DNA of 64,000 nt from Symbiodinium natans (Eukaryota; Sar; Dinophyceae; Suessiales; Symbiodiniaceae): NCBI GenBank assembly GCA_905221605.1, contig CAJNDS010002171.1, positions 124,001 through 188,000 of the forward strand, read 5' to 3'. The first letter of the stretch is position 1. The number at the start of each line of letters is the position of its first letter. Below are positions 43,676 through 56,480 of the stretch, piece after piece. Position numbers and translations under genes: made by a program. The notes under the pieces were generated by a model that saw only the letters and a program-made list of their open reading frames with translations, searched no databases and was not told the origin of the DNA.

Positions 43676-46600
43676 CGCCAATCCCTTAATAGATGCCCTA
43701 AACCCTAAATCTGAACACCCCACACCCCATGCACCCTCAAGCCTAATTCCTAAATCCTGCAAACCCAAAAGCTTAGTCTCAGGGGGAATGTTCGAACTGG
43801 AGTTCCAAGCTTGCGGTTTGGGGTTTAGGGTTTAAACGGTTTAGGGTTTAGGGCTTAGGGAGTTGGAGTTTATCTGAGGTCTAGAAACCAGACCTGAAGA
43901 AATGCTAGCGAACACCCGAAAACAACACACAATGTGTTGTTGTTTCTTGTTGAATATAAAACGCAAGAAATGTTCGAAATCCCATTCGCAAATCTTGTGA
44001 AGCTTAGCCGCGAAGGGCAAGTACGTAGGCGTGCCAGTCCCTGTTGTGGAGCATGCTTTGATTGAACAACTTTCATTAGCTCTCATCTCCCGTAAAGTGT
44101 GCGGGCTGCAGCCACCAACCCTAAACCCCAAGCCCTGAACCCGAATCCTCTGAACCCTCATCCCCTAAAGTCTTCAAAAGGCCTAACCTGAAGCCCGAAC
44201 AACATCGCCGAAACGCCTACAGTTACTCGTTCTCCTGAATGACGGAATGAAGTTTAAGCATTTTTCCAGGGTGCTGGGAATCCTAGGCCGTAAACACGCC
44301 ACACTTACTCGTCCTCCTGAAGGAAATCAGTTTAAGAATTTGTCCTGGGTATTGGTTAAACCCTAAACCCCAAACCCTCAACCCTAAACCCCAAACCCTC
44401 AACCCTAAACCCTAAACCCTAAACCCTAAACCCCAAACCCTAAACCCTAACCGGCGAAGCCCTGTGGGCCTGCTCACGAGCGCCAGGAGCCCTGTCGGGC
44501 CCTCGAGGGTGGAGGCCATGGATGGCGCCTTGGGATTTAGGGTTTAGGGTTTAGGGTTTAGGGTTCAGGGCTTAGTAAACTCCAGAAAGTTGGAACATGG
44601 TTTAAGGATGAATGGAGGAGCGCTTCCCTGTAGGAAACCCTTTGGGGTATGAGGATAAGGATGCTCAAACTTTTGGAGTTTACCGTAGGGTTTAGGGTTT
44701 TGGGTTTGCGGTTTGGGGTTTGGGGCTTAGGGTTTAGGGTTTAGGGGCGAGATTTACTCTACCCGAAGCCTAAACTCTCAACTCGCGATCAGAACTCCAC
44801 ACCCTCAACCCTCAACCCTCCCAAGTCTATATACTTCTGAGCTAGGGGGAGTTAAGGTTTCAGAAAGGTATGCTGTGGGGCCCCGCGATTTTGCATGTCT
44901 GCTTTGTAACCAAAAGCCTGAACCTCAAATCTCAACGTCCAGACACAAACCCCGCACCCCAACGCCCTAAACCCTAACACTCTAAAGGCCCTGAACCCCA
45001 ACCCTGAAACCCTGTGCCCTAAACCCCGAACCCCTAACCCTAAACCCTAAACCCTAAACCCTAAACCTCCTGAAACCCCTTAACCCCCCCGGCCATGCTT
45101 ATGGGTGCCCGGCGAGTCGCGGGCTGATCCCGGCCACGCCTGGGGAGCGCTGATGGCGCAACGAAAACCCCCAAGCAACCCGTAAACATCCCTAAGCCCT
45201 AAGCATCCCTAGGGTTTAGGGTTTAGGGTTTAGGGTTTAGGGTTTAGTTTAGGGTTTAGGGTTTAGGGTTTAGGGTTTAGGGACTTCTGAGCACTTCGGC
45301 GACTTTCGGGTGTAGCTCCTGGGAGATTTCCCATTTGTGCGGTTGGTGGCTTGGGGAATCTGCAGGCTCCTACACTGCGCTCAACCCTAAACTGATGAGC
45401 CCTACACTCCCAGGCCCAACTGATGCTCATCCCGAACTCTGCAAGCTTCAACTCCGAACCCTCGAGCCCAAGCCCCAAAGCCACGCCGTTGTGTTTAGGG
45501 TTTAGGGTTTAGGGTTTGGGGTTTGGGGTTTAGGGTTTAGGGTTTGAGGTTTGGGGAAACCCTGTTTTTGGGGTTTCGGGCTTAGGGATGCTTCGGGCTT
45601 AGGGAAGTGTGGGATGGCTCGGGGATTGGGGAGGCTTAGGGTTTAGGGTTTAGGGTTTAGGGTTTAGGGTTTAGGGTTTAGGGTTTAGGGTTTAGGGTTT
45701 ACGTTTAGGGTTTAGGGTTGTGTAGTAAAACCTCGCCGCCCCTAAGCTGTACACACGGCCGGCCGCCTTGCGCAGGCAGAAGCTCTGGGGGCAGCCGCGC
45801 CTCGCACGGCCTCCGCACGAAGCACCCACATGATGAGAGGCTCTGGCACAAGCTAGGGTTTAGGGATAGGGTTTAGGGTTTAGGGTTTAGGGTTTGGTTT
45901 CGGGTTTAGGGTTTAGGGTTTAGCGTTTAGGGTTTAGGGTTTAGGGTTTAGGGAGCCCCAACCCTAAAGTGCGGAGCAAACGCCTCAGACCGCCCCAAGC
46001 CCTACCAAGCCCTCAAAAACCCAGAAGACTAAGTCTCACATATCACACCGAAACTCTCAACCCCAAAATGCCGGATATAGAAGCCATATACAAATAATGC
46101 ATCTCAGGGTTCCTGTAAACCCTCAACCCTCAACCCTCAACCCTCAACCCTAAATCCTCGATCCTAAACCCTCAACCCTCAAACCTAAATCCTCAACTTA
46201 GGGTTTAGGGTTTAGGGTTTAGGGTTTAGAGTTTAGGGTTTAGGGTTTAGGGTTTAGGGTTTAGCGGTATATGACCCCAATTTTAGGGTTCAATTTGGTC
46301 CCCAAGGTACCGGCCGGCCTACTCCTCGGTCTGGGTGGCGGAGATGTCCTGCACGAAGGCTCATGGAATGGGCTTTGGGGTTTAGGGTTTAGGGTTTAGG
46401 GTTTGGGGTTTAGGGTTTGGGGTTTAGGGTCTAGGGTCTAGGGTCTAGGGTTGGGGGTTTGGGGTTTGGGGTTTGCGGCTTAGGATTTCGGATTGGGGGT
46501 TTCGTTTGGGTGTAGGGGCCTTTGGATGTTTAGGGGGTGGTTCGACACTTATGGAGGTCGTCTCTGGGGGTTTAGGGCTCGCTGTTCTCCGTCTCCCGGA

Positions 46601-48867
46601 TAGTGCAAGCTGGCTCCCTACTCAGATGTCCAATCATGAAAAGGCGACATCGCAAAGTAGGTAGCTCTTCAAGTAAGGGTCCCGTTTTGGGGTCCCGATT
46701 ATAAGGGCGCCGGTTGCCGTAAGAAAAAGAAAGAGGACCCCTCCAAAAAGGGGACTCTCATTTAGAGAAGTACCCAACTAACAAAGGGCACCACCTGGAA
46801 AACCTAAACAGCGGACCCTGGCGTAGATCGCTAAACCATGAACCCTAAACCCAAAACCCAATTGTAACTTTAATTGAAGCGGCAGCAAAGAGTCTTTCGA
46901 GCAGCCCGCTGTGGGCCGATAATGGAAACTAGGCCCAAGAGTAACCCAGGAATCATAAGGGTGCCCTTCTTGGTTTAAAAAGGGGCTGGTAAGGGAACCT
47001 AAAAACCTACAACAAAAAGCAACCCTGAAACCCTGAAAACCCAAAACCCCAAAACCCCTTAAACCCTAAAGTCTAAACCCTAAAACCTAAACCCCAAAAC
47101 CCCACAACCCTAAACCCCAAGAACCCCCAAAAACCAGACCCTAAACCCTAAACCCTAAACCCTAAACCCTAAACCCGAAACCCTAAACCCTAAACCCTAA
47201 ACCCCCCCCAGGCCCAAGCCTTGCAGAAGGAGGCGCAGCTTTGGCAGCCTCCGTCCGCTTCGCCTCCCAAGTGCGATAAGAAAGGAATCAAGGATTTAGG
47301 GTTTAGGGTTTAGGGTTTAGGGTTTCGGGCTTAGGGTTGGGGTTTAGGGTTCAGGGTTTTGGGTTTAGGACTTAGGGTATGTAGGGTTGACAGTTTAGGG
47401 CGTAAGAATTTTCATAGCAAGGGATCAAGGATTTGGATTGAGGGCTTACAGGGTTTCTGTAAGGGTTTGTGTTGGGTTTATGTGGGGCTTCAAGGATTTA
47501 GGGATTAGGATTTGGAGTTTATAGGGTGTAGGGTTTTGCGGTGGGTGTAAGAATTCTTGCAACTCACTACTAATTCTGTTGTCCTTGAGCAGATTCAAAT
47601 CTAGAATCTAAAGGCACTGATTCCTCAAAACAAAAGATAGAATAGGGGATGCTCCCAGACATAGGGGAGAATATTCTCAAGTATACCCCTTATATATTCT
47701 ATAGAACCCAAGGGACCATACATCAGAACCCTTTAAAGAAGAGAAGTGACCATATTAAGGGACCAAGAAAAGGAGCTGCACGAGGGGATCGAGTGGGCTT
47801 AGAGTTCAAACCCTATACCAACCCTAGGCCCGGAACCCTACACCCTAAACCAACCCATAAGCCCTAAAGCCTAAGCCCTAAATCCTACACCCTACGCCCT
47901 AAGCCCTAACCCTAAACCCTAAACCCTAAGCCCTACACTCTGAACCCTATAAGCCCTAAACCCTAAACCCTAAGCCCTAAGCCCTAAACCCCAACCCTAC
48001 GCCTTAAGGCCTAAACCCCAGCCCCAAACCCTATGCCCTAAGCTCAAACCCCAAAACCCCAAGCCTTAAACCCTGAACCTAAGCCCTAAGCCCTAGACCC
48101 AAAGCCGTAAACCTCAAGCCCTAAGGTTAAGCCCTACTTAAACCCTATACCCTAAGCCCTAAACCCCAGCCCTAAGCCTTAAGGCCTAAACCCTAAACCC
48201 CAAAACCCTGAGCCCGAAGCCCTAACCCCAAAACCCCAAGCCTTAAGCCCTAAGCCCTGAACCCTAAGCCCAAACCCCAAACCCAAACCCCAAACCGTAA
48301 GCCCTGAACCCTTATTAGACCCTAAACCCTAAACCCTAGACCCTAGACCCTAAACCCTAAACCCTAAACCCTAAACCCTAAACCCTAAACCCTAAACCCT
48401 AAACCCTAAACCCTAAACCCTAAACCCCAAACCAACCCCAAGTCGCGCTCCGGCACCTGGCTCTGACTCGCTACGGCCGCTTTGGCGGCCACCAGCCTGC
48501 AGCGCAAGCCCTTCGGGGCTAATTCATGGCTGTGTGCGTAGGGTTTAGGGTTTAGGGTTTAGGGTTTAGGGTTTAGGGTTTAGGGTTTAGGGTTTAGGGT
48601 TTAGGGTTTAGGGTTTAGGGTTTAGGGTTTAGGGTTTAGGGTTTAGGGTTTAGCGTTGAGGGTTTAGGGCTTAGGGCTTAGGGCTTAGGGTTTAGGGTTT
48701 TAAACCCATCCTCGTGGAAGCCCTTCTCTAGATACAAGCTTCAGGACAGTGGTTGTCATCCAGCTTGAAAGCTGGGGCCTAGGGCACCCCAAACCCTAAA
48801 CCCTAAACCCTAAACCCTAAACCCCTGAGTCGGAAAGCCTCCCAACAACTCTTGGGGTTCAAGGCTG

Positions 48868-48978
48868 ACCTTAAGAACCCTAAAACCTACTTCTTGAAGG
48901 TTCTTGTGATAAAACCCTTTTAAAGGATTCTGAGGCAATCTACAAAAAACCGGTTTGGGGTTCTCAAGGTAGAGTTCA
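48868..48978. mobile_element. MITE-like element, family C
   Basis: Left end CTTAAGAACCCTAAAACCTA and right end GGTTTGGGGTTCTCAAGGTA are inverted, enclosing TACTTCTTGAAGG and GGATTCTGAGGCAATCTACA. About 110 bp. Relatives lie at about 4603-4715, 8645-8755 and 29995-30110. Confidence 0.7.
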
Positions 48979-49229
48979 GGGTTGAGGGCCGTAACCCGAC
49001 TCGCAGGAGGACCCGACGGACGCCACACCTCCAAATGGGAGCTTCGGAGGAAAGGGTTTAGGGTTTAGGGTTTAGGGTTTAGGGTTTAGGGTTTAGGGTT
49101 TTAGGGTTTAGGGTTTAGGGTTTAGGGTTTAGGGTTTAGGGTTTAGGGTTTAGGGTTTTAGGGTTTAGGGTTTAGGGTTTAGGGTTTAGGGTTTAGGGTT
49201 TAGGGTTTAGGGTTCAGCAGCTCCGGATC

Positions 49230-49372
49230 AAGAAGACGTCTTGTCCTGCACACGGTCTTCGCCACCCACGCCTGCGATGAAAGCCATGTGGCTTCCCATG
49301 CCGTGCTTCGGAGGGTGTCTGCTGGCAAGCTAGAGGAAGTGTTGAAAACCCTGCAAGTTCTTGAAGACTGAA
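49230..49372 (+). CDS. Tentative C-terminal exon, unassigned protein
   Basis: A plus-strand frame reads RRRLVLHTVFATHACDES, then HAVLRRVSAGKLEEVLKTLQ and ends VLED before TGA. Composition and helix-like periodicity are protein-like. It follows directly on a TTTAGGG array through a TTCAGCAG sequence, but acceptor and upstream exons are not identified and the minus strand is also open here, so confidence is low. Confidence 0.28.
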
Positions 49373-49475
49373 AATGCTGCCATGGGCATGAGTGGCGCAG
49401 ATGACACCAGCAGCACCCACTGGCACTGATGCGAGACTGTGAGTCTACCCTAAACCCTAAACCCTAAGATTGCTC

Positions 49476-49599
49476 TGAAGTGTGATTCCCTCGTTGCCGT
49501 TCGTCGCTCAAGGTACGCATGGAATCTGAACCTTCGAGTCTGATGATTAAGACCTGGCGGGTAAACATACGAGATAGGAAGTCGGCTCCGTCCAGGGTC
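49476..49599 (-). CDS. Tentative internal exon, unassigned protein
   Basis: This island has the verified exon architecture: CCCTAAA tract on its left, TTTAGGG on its right, CCAG acceptor before G, GA donor, and GA shared between intron start and exon start. The minus-strand frame reads TLDGADFLSRMFTRQVLI then IRLEGSDSMRTLSDERQRGN. No family recognised. Confidence 0.35.
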
Positions 49600-51430
49600 C
49601 TGGAAGAGGGTGGATTTCACAACGGTTTAGGGTTTAGGGTTTAGGGTTCAGGGTTTAGGGTTTAGGGTTTAGGGTTTAGGGCTTAGGGCTTGGGGTTTAG
49701 GGTTTAGGGTTTAGGGCTTGGGGGGTATAACCCCGCAAACCCGTAGACCCGTAGTTTTCCGGACACCTCCTAACCTCTGGGGCCTGGAGGAGGAGCCGCT
49801 GCGCTTCGCCTCGCATCCTGTCTGAGGAGTCTAGGCCGGGCAGGGTTTAGGGTTTAGGGCTAGGGTTTAGGGCTTCGGGCTTCGGGCCCTAAACCCCAAC
49901 AAAGATCCGTGCAAGGATGGTGCCACCTCAAATTCAGAGGCCTGTGGGTGGCTGCACATCCCGCGCCTGGCGCCCTGTTGAAGTTGGATCCGCTGTCAAG
50001 ACATCACAGGCTGAAGTTTTCGGGCTGCAAACCCTAAACCCTACACCCTACACCCTACACCCTAAACCCTAAACTCTAAACCCTAAACCCTAAACCCTAA
50101 ACCCTAAACCCTAAACCCTAAACCCTAAACCCTCCCTCTCCCGTTTTTTGGTTTCGCTGTGGAAAACGAAACGCTGCCCTAAGGAGGGCCCTCAGAGGCT
50201 CCAGGATCGCAAGGCTTTGTTGGGTCTCAAGTTAGGACTTGGGTTTGAGTTCACTTGCTCTCTTGACCCATAAGCCCTAAACCCTAAACTCCTAAGCCCT
50301 AAAGCCTAACCCCGGAAACCCTACTCCCTAAACCCTGAACCCTTGAATCCCTCAAACCAGGGTTTGGGGAGGCTTGAGAGGCCCTTTTGAACCCTCAGGG
50401 AAACAAGGGCTTTGTAGTGACATTTGTTGTTTTGTTCCTTCTTTTTTTGGTTGGGGGGGGGGGGGGGGGGGGGTGGGTCTACTTGCGTATATTCGGGGCT
50501 CCATTCAGGTGCCTCTTAGGAAACCCAAACCCCAAACCCTAAACCCGAAACCCTAAACCTCACCTAGGTGTAAAAGGGCTCCATACCAAGGTGCCTACTG
50601 AGGTCTCGGTTGGACCCGCGGCCCTAAACCCGAAACGCTTTCTTAAGCATCGAAACCTGAGAGGGCCCAAGCCCGGCCCACAAAGAACAAAGCTCTTCGA
50701 CCGTATCCGTAGCGGACACTTTCGGTTGGGGGTTTAGGGGTTTAGGGGCTTAGGGTTTAGGGGTTTAGGGGTTTAGGGGTTTAGGGGTTTAGGGGCTTAG
50801 GGGCTTAGGGTTTAGGGGCTTAGGTTTAGGAGGTCGGGGAGCATTTTGGGGCTCTTAAGGTAAAGGCTTCAAGGGCCACGTGACCTCCTAGCAGCCTAGG
50901 CATTTTGAGCTTCTCTGTTTTGATGGGCTGCATAAGAGAACCGGACACACTAATAAAAAAGAAAGGAAGAAGCCCTTCCCAGGAGCTAATCTCTACACCC
51001 CAAGCCCTAAACCCTAAACCCTACAGTTAAAACCTAAACAACCCTCAACCCTCAACCCTAACCCTTAACCCTCAACTCCAACCCTAGAACCTAAGCCCTA
51101 AACCCTCAAACCTAACTAAACCCTCAACCTTTCTGAAACCCTAAAGCCTAAACCCTCAACCCTCAACCCTAACCCTCAACCCTCAACCCTAAACCCTAAA
51201 CCCTCAACCCTGACACCTGAGCCCGCGTGTCCTGCCGACAGCGCAGGTGCAGGGGCCGGCGCAGGCCTTCGCGCTGGAGCCGCCCGGGCCGTGTCGAGGT
51301 TGCCCTTTCAGGATTGATAGGGTTTAGGGTTTAGGGTTTAGGGTTTAGGGTTTAGGGTTTAGGGCTTAGGGCTTAGGGTTTAGGGTTTAGGGTTTAGGGT
51401 TTAGGGTTTAGGGTTTAGGGCTTAGGGCTG

Positions 51431-51512
51431 AGGAGCTTGAGGGCTTGAGGGCTTGAGGGCTTGAGGGCTTGAGGGCTTGAGGGCTTGAGGGCTTGAGGGC
51501 TTGAGGGCTTGA
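51431..51512 (+). repeat. 8-bp tandem repeat GGGCTTGA
   Basis: About ten head-to-tail copies of the 8-bp unit GGGCTTGA directly follow TTTAGGG/CTTAGGG units (51318-51430). The unit looks like a mutated telomere-like unit that was then amplified in place. Confidence 0.9.
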
Positions 51513-53078
51513 CCCTACGCCCTAAACCCTGAGCCCTTGAAAACCTTGAAACCCTAAAGCCTGAATGAAGGATTTGAACCCTAAGCCTGAAACCTAAACC
51601 CTAACCTAGGCGCTTGGGGCTTGAGGGTTGAGGGCCTCTTGGGCTGAAGCTGCGGGGCGTCTAGGAGGTTTCACAGGGCTTCATGAAGCGGGGAAAGGGT
51701 TTAGGGTTTAGGGTTTAGGGTTTAGGGTTTAAGGTTTAGGGTTTAGGGTTTAGGGTTTAGGGTTTAGGGTTTAGGGTTTAGGGTTTAGGTAGAGGGTTTA
51801 GGGTTTAGGTAGAGGGTTTAGGGTTTAGGTAGAGGGTTTAGGGTTTAGGGTTTAGGGTTTAGGGTTTAGGGTTTAGGGTTTAGGGTTTGGGGTTTAGGGT
51901 TTAGGGTTTAGGGTTTAGGTAGAGGGTTGAGGGTTTAGGGTTGAGGGTTTTGAGTTTAGGGTTTAGGGTTTAGAGTTTCGTGTTGCTTTGGAACTTTTGT
52001 TCTCCCCCTCTCACTGTTTCGCGAGTTTCGTGCTTCACGAATAGGATCTTCTTGCTTATCTGCGCTTGGGAGATCTGAGTGCTGGGCCTTCGGATCTAGG
52101 GTCCCTAAACCCTAAATCCTAAACCTTAAAACCAAAAACCTAAACCCTAAACCCTAAACCCTAAACCCTAAACCCTAAACCCTAAACCCTAAACCCTAAA
52201 CCCTGAACCCTGAACCCTGAACCCTAAACCCTAAACCCTAAAACCAAACCCTAAACCCTAAACCCTAAACCCGAAACCCCAAACCCTAAACCCTAAACCC
52301 AAGCTAATGGATGATCGGCTAGCCCCTCCCTAGGAAGCATTCGCTCATGGCGGCCGCCTCGGGGTCCTTCTTCTCCGAGCGCTTGCCACCGGCCCCTGGA
52401 GGGTGGAGGGGAGGGGATCAGGGTTTGGGGGGATAGGATGGGGTTTAGGGTTTAGGGTTTAGGGTTTAGGGTTTAGGGTTTAGTGTTTAGGGTTTAGGGC
52501 TTGAGGGTTTGAGGGCTTGAGGGCTTGGGGGCTTGAGGGCTTGGGGGCTTGGGGGCTTGAGGGTTTGAGGGTTCATGGTTCGGGGATTTGAGCTTTTTAG
52601 GGTCTGGGTCGGGTCGGGCAGCCCAGGAATGAGAATTGGAGCTCTTTTCCGTTCCGGGAAGTTTTTGCATGAAGTTTCCACGAGCAGGTCCGCATGCGAC
52701 TGGGACTCTGGGACGGATTGGGGGGGCGGGGGAGGGGGGGCGATGTAGAGCTTGGTGATCTGGCCCTACGCCGCACGCACAGCGGCCCGGAATTCAGAAA
52801 TACCGGCAGTTCTCTCTGAGGAAACCGCAACCCGACACCCTAGCAACAAGCTCCAGAAACAGCCTCAATTTTAGGCCAACATGATCACCCCGAAGAGGAA
52901 CTACCTTGGGGGACATACACACTATGCTAGTCCAATCAGGCTATATGGACTATAAACTCCTGTCTGAAACCGAAAAATAGCCTAAACTCTATAAAGCTAC
53001 CAGAAACTCCCACACCCTAGTGCCTATAAACCCTATAAATCGTAGAAAACCTATAAAGCCTGTCAACCCTAAAGTCCT

Positions 53079-53080
<2 letters not shown>

Positions 53081-53123
<43 letters not shown>

Positions 53124-53128
53124 ACCCT
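53081..53128 (+). repeat. 7-bp tandem repeat CCCTCAA
   Basis: About seven homogeneous copies of the variant unit CCCTCAA, merging into CCCTAAA on the right. Similar shorter arrays of this variant are at 46121-46145 and 51040-51065. Confidence 0.85.
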
Positions 53129-53196
53129 AAACCCTAAACCCTATCAATCCTGAAACCATAAGCCGGGACTCTCAACCTGCAGCAGTTTCGCCTGCA

Positions 53197-53283
53197 GGGT
53201 CCATGTATCTCGTTCTGATATACTTGGGCTGTATAGGAGGTGCTCTGAGGCACACGTATTCCCTATTTAGGTACATGGACCCC
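53197..53283. mobile_element. MITE-like element, family E
   Basis: Inverted ends GGGTCCATGTATCTCG and the complement-like GTACATGGACCCC enclose GATATACTTGGGC. A better-preserved copy is at 62737-62833. Confidence 0.7.
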
Positions 53284-53508
53284 TTGGCCCGAAACCCTAA
53301 ACCCTAAACCCTAAACCCTAAACCCTAAACCCTAAACCCTAAACCCTAGGGTCAAGGAACCAGGGGGGCCTTTGGACACGGTGGGGCGACTCGAGCTGCG
53401 TGCCAACAGGCGCGGGGATTCCTGTCTGAAGCACAGCTTAGGGTCCAGGGTTTAGGGTTTAGGGTTTAGGGTTTAGGGTTTAGGGTTTAGGGTTTAGGGT
53501 TTAGGGTC

Positions 53509-53623
53509 TGAGGGTCTGAGGGTCTGAGGGTCTGAGGGTCTGAGGGTCTGAGGGTCTGAGGGTCTGAGGGTCTGAGGGTCTGAGGGTCTGAGGGTCTGAG
53601 GGTCTGAGGGTCTGAGGGTCTGA
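53509..53623 (+). repeat. 8-bp tandem repeat GGGTCTGA
   Basis: About fourteen near-perfect copies of the 8-bp unit GGGTCTGA follow a TTTAGGG array (53452-53508). As at 51431, a variant unit appears to have expanded next to canonical units. Confidence 0.92.
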
Positions 53624-55256
53624 GAGTCTTCAGGGTTTGGTTTTGAACTGGGATTCAGGGCTTCAGGAACGGTTGTTGAGAGCTGTCTTGGGATTCTGCC
53701 GAGAGTCCAGACCGCACCCAGAACACCCTGAGGCCCTAAACCCTAAACCCCAAACCCTCAAGAGCCCGCGTGGTGCAACCCAACAACTCTCGCCGGTGCC
53801 TTTGAACGCTTTGGTTCCACACCAAAAAAAAGAAGTGCCCTCGTGGCGTCGATGGTCTTTGAGGACCCTGGAACCCACAAAGGGCAAAAGGAACGATTGG
53901 GTTCCTTTGCTCATGGGTTTGGGGTTTAGGCTTTAGGGTTTAGGGTTCGAGGTGGACGTTTCAGGGCTTTGGCTGTAAGGCTTGCAGTCGAAAATGTCAC
54001 GTCGGCATGAGTGTCAGGTTAAAGACGTCAAGCTGCCAAAGCCCTCAAAAGCAATGGGGTTTAAGCAGGCACAAGCACATATAGACCCGTCATTCCACCA
54101 ATCAAGGAAACAAACAAAGGCAACTATGGCAACTACTAAGCCAGCACAGACGCGCCTCCTATGGGACGAGATGAGCTCGAAAAGGGTTTACGGTCCATAT
54201 ACACCAAGGTTACAGAAATACTTCTCAGAACACTAATGCTAATCATAACCTGAATCGAAATAGCAATGATCATAACCTTTCCCTCAGAAAAAAACATTAA
54301 TAGACAATCAATTCTAGGTCCCCCCCCCCCCCCCCCCCCGTGCCCCTTTTCTTGGAGCAGGTCCTGCGCCACGTCCCGATTCTTCGGCCTTTCCGGGCTT
54401 TGTGCCTGAGAACTCAATTCGAAAGCAAAGGCGACCGAAGGCCCAAGTTGGGGTTTAGGGTTTCGGAGTTTGGGGTTTAGGGTTCAGGGTTTCGGAGTTT
54501 GGGGTGCAGGTACTACATTCCCGATGAAGGTAACGGGAACATAGGGCTCAGTTCCCAAAAAGACCCAGAAAGGGAAATCCCTTAAATGAAAGAGATATAG
54601 CGCGGAGACCTGGTACCTATCTTGCTTTTCCCCCAGTATATCTTTGCGGCCCCCATGGTAGAGCAGGAAGGTGGATTTGGCGGTCGCGTGTTGGCTAGAA
54701 TGTCTTGGGCTGAGTGTGTAGCAATTCGGGAGGGTTTGGGGCAGCCAGCAAGAATTCTGCCCTGGATGATGATCCTGGTCAGTTCGTGGCCTGCTTCAAT
54801 GCAACCAAGCCCACCCTTAAACTCCGCCCCAAAGACCCCCCCACCCCCTTCTGACCACCAAACCAGAAGCCCTCTACAACCCGAAACCCTAACACAAATC
54901 CTAACGACCGTTACCTGGGTTGGCCTTTAAGCCCTGCGAAACAACATAAATTTTTATATTTTATTAAATGTACAGGGACCCTGATAAACCCCTACTGAAA
55001 ATCGCCACACAAGCGGCAAAAACCACCGAAAACCGTCAACCCTAGACCCCAGACCCTAAACCCTAAACCCTAAGGCCTAAACCCTACACCCTAAACCCTA
55101 AACCCTAAACCCTAAACCCTAAACCCTAAACGAACGAATCGGGGGCCTCTTTCTGCAGCGCGGCCGCGCGCCGCCCGGAGCGCTGCCCGGTGCGAAGCTC
55201 TGGGGCAGAGCCTTTTAGGGTTGAGGGTGTAGGGTTTAGGGTTTAGGGCTTGTAAG

Positions 55257-55350
55257 GTGTATATACACTATATATAATATATAGGCATATGTATACATAT
55301 ATGTATACATACATATGTATATATATATATAATATAATATACACCTACAT
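55257..55350. repeat. AT-rich palindromic microsatellite
   Basis: Runs of TATATA, ATATGTATACATAT and TATAATATA form an imperfect palindrome of about 90 bp. It borders a TTTAGGG-derived tract on the left. No gene signal. Confidence 0.75.
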
Positions 55351-56398
55351 GTGTGCTCACGTAACCCGAATGCCCAAAGCCACAGTTAGTCTTTTACCTC
55401 ATCATCCACACACCTCAACCTGTCTAAATACATGCGATCGGAAGGCTAAACTCCAAAACCCCCAAATTCCGACAAAACCCTAAAGCCCAAAAACAACCCT
55501 GAAACCCACAAACCCTAAACCTTAAAAAGGCCCCAAGTAGGCTTTGCGCACCTTGCCCCAGCCCAAGGGAACGCGACGAGCGTGGCTGGCTGTGCGTAGC
55601 CTGCCCAGCAGACAAGCCCGAGAAGTCAGGGCTCAGGGTTTAGGGTTTTGGCGTTTAAGGGTTTTAGGGTTTAGGGGTGCCAGGGGTTTAGAGGTTTTTG
55701 GGGCTTTAGGCTTTTAGGGTCCTCAGGGATTTCAAATATTTTGGGCTTTTAGGAACCATCAACCCCTAAACCCTCTAAACCCTAAAACCCTAAACCCCCA
55801 ACCCTCAACCCTAAACCCTAAACCCTAAAACCTCCGGCCTCCGGCTCTCGCTTGGGTGCCTCTTTTGGCGCGCCAGAAGCTGCAGCAGCATTGGGGCCTG
55901 CGGTGTTTAGGTTTAGGGTTTAGGGTTTAGGGTTTAGGGTTTAGGGTTTAGGGTTTAGGGTTTAGGGTTCAGGGTTCAGGGTTCAGGGCCTGATAGGAAC
56001 TCACCTGAACTCGCCCTCGGTGCCCCCAAAACCCTGGTGCCCTTTTGATGTTGACAAAATTGGGTTTCACAAGAAAACCGAGCCACACCCCCCGAACCTC
56101 CCAAAAACCTCTGAAACCTCGCAAAGCGCAGGGAGGCTCCGACCTTGGCCAACCCCTACAGGGTTTAGGGTTTAGGGTTTAGGGTTTAGGGTTTAGGGTT
56201 TAGGGTTTAGGGTTTAGGGTTTAGGGTTTAGGGTTTAGGGTTTAGGGTTTAGGGTTTGGGCTTCACAACCTCACTGGTTCCCCGGACTTTAAACAACAGG
56301 CATCGGGTGGAAAAACAAAGAGGGCTGATTCAAGGCATCAAGAGCACTGATTGGAGGTTCATGGTACTTTATAAACCAATTCTAACTGTACATATAAC

Positions 56399-56480
56399 TG
56401 CTTCGAAACTTTCTCTGACGCCATCTCCGAATGCGTCCTCGCGGAGCTCGCACGCGGCTGCGGCTGCCCGCGGCGGGCTC
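56399..56480 (-). CDS. Tentative internal exon, unassigned protein
   Basis: Acceptor GAAG before G, and a GT donor. The minus-strand frame reads SPPRAAAAACELREDAFG then DGVRESFEA. The composition is convincing for protein, but no family is recognised. TTTAGGG-type sequence lies on the right and a truncated family B element on the left. Confidence 0.33.

Noticed and set aside
48540-48655. CRISPR array
   Set aside because: Direct repeats are contiguous 7-mers without spacers, and the genes have introns, so the source is eukaryotic.
52353-52395. HMG-box exon (KRSEKKDPEAAAMSE)
   Set aside because: Resembles the KKDP start of HMG boxes, but the expected PKRxxSAY continuation is absent.
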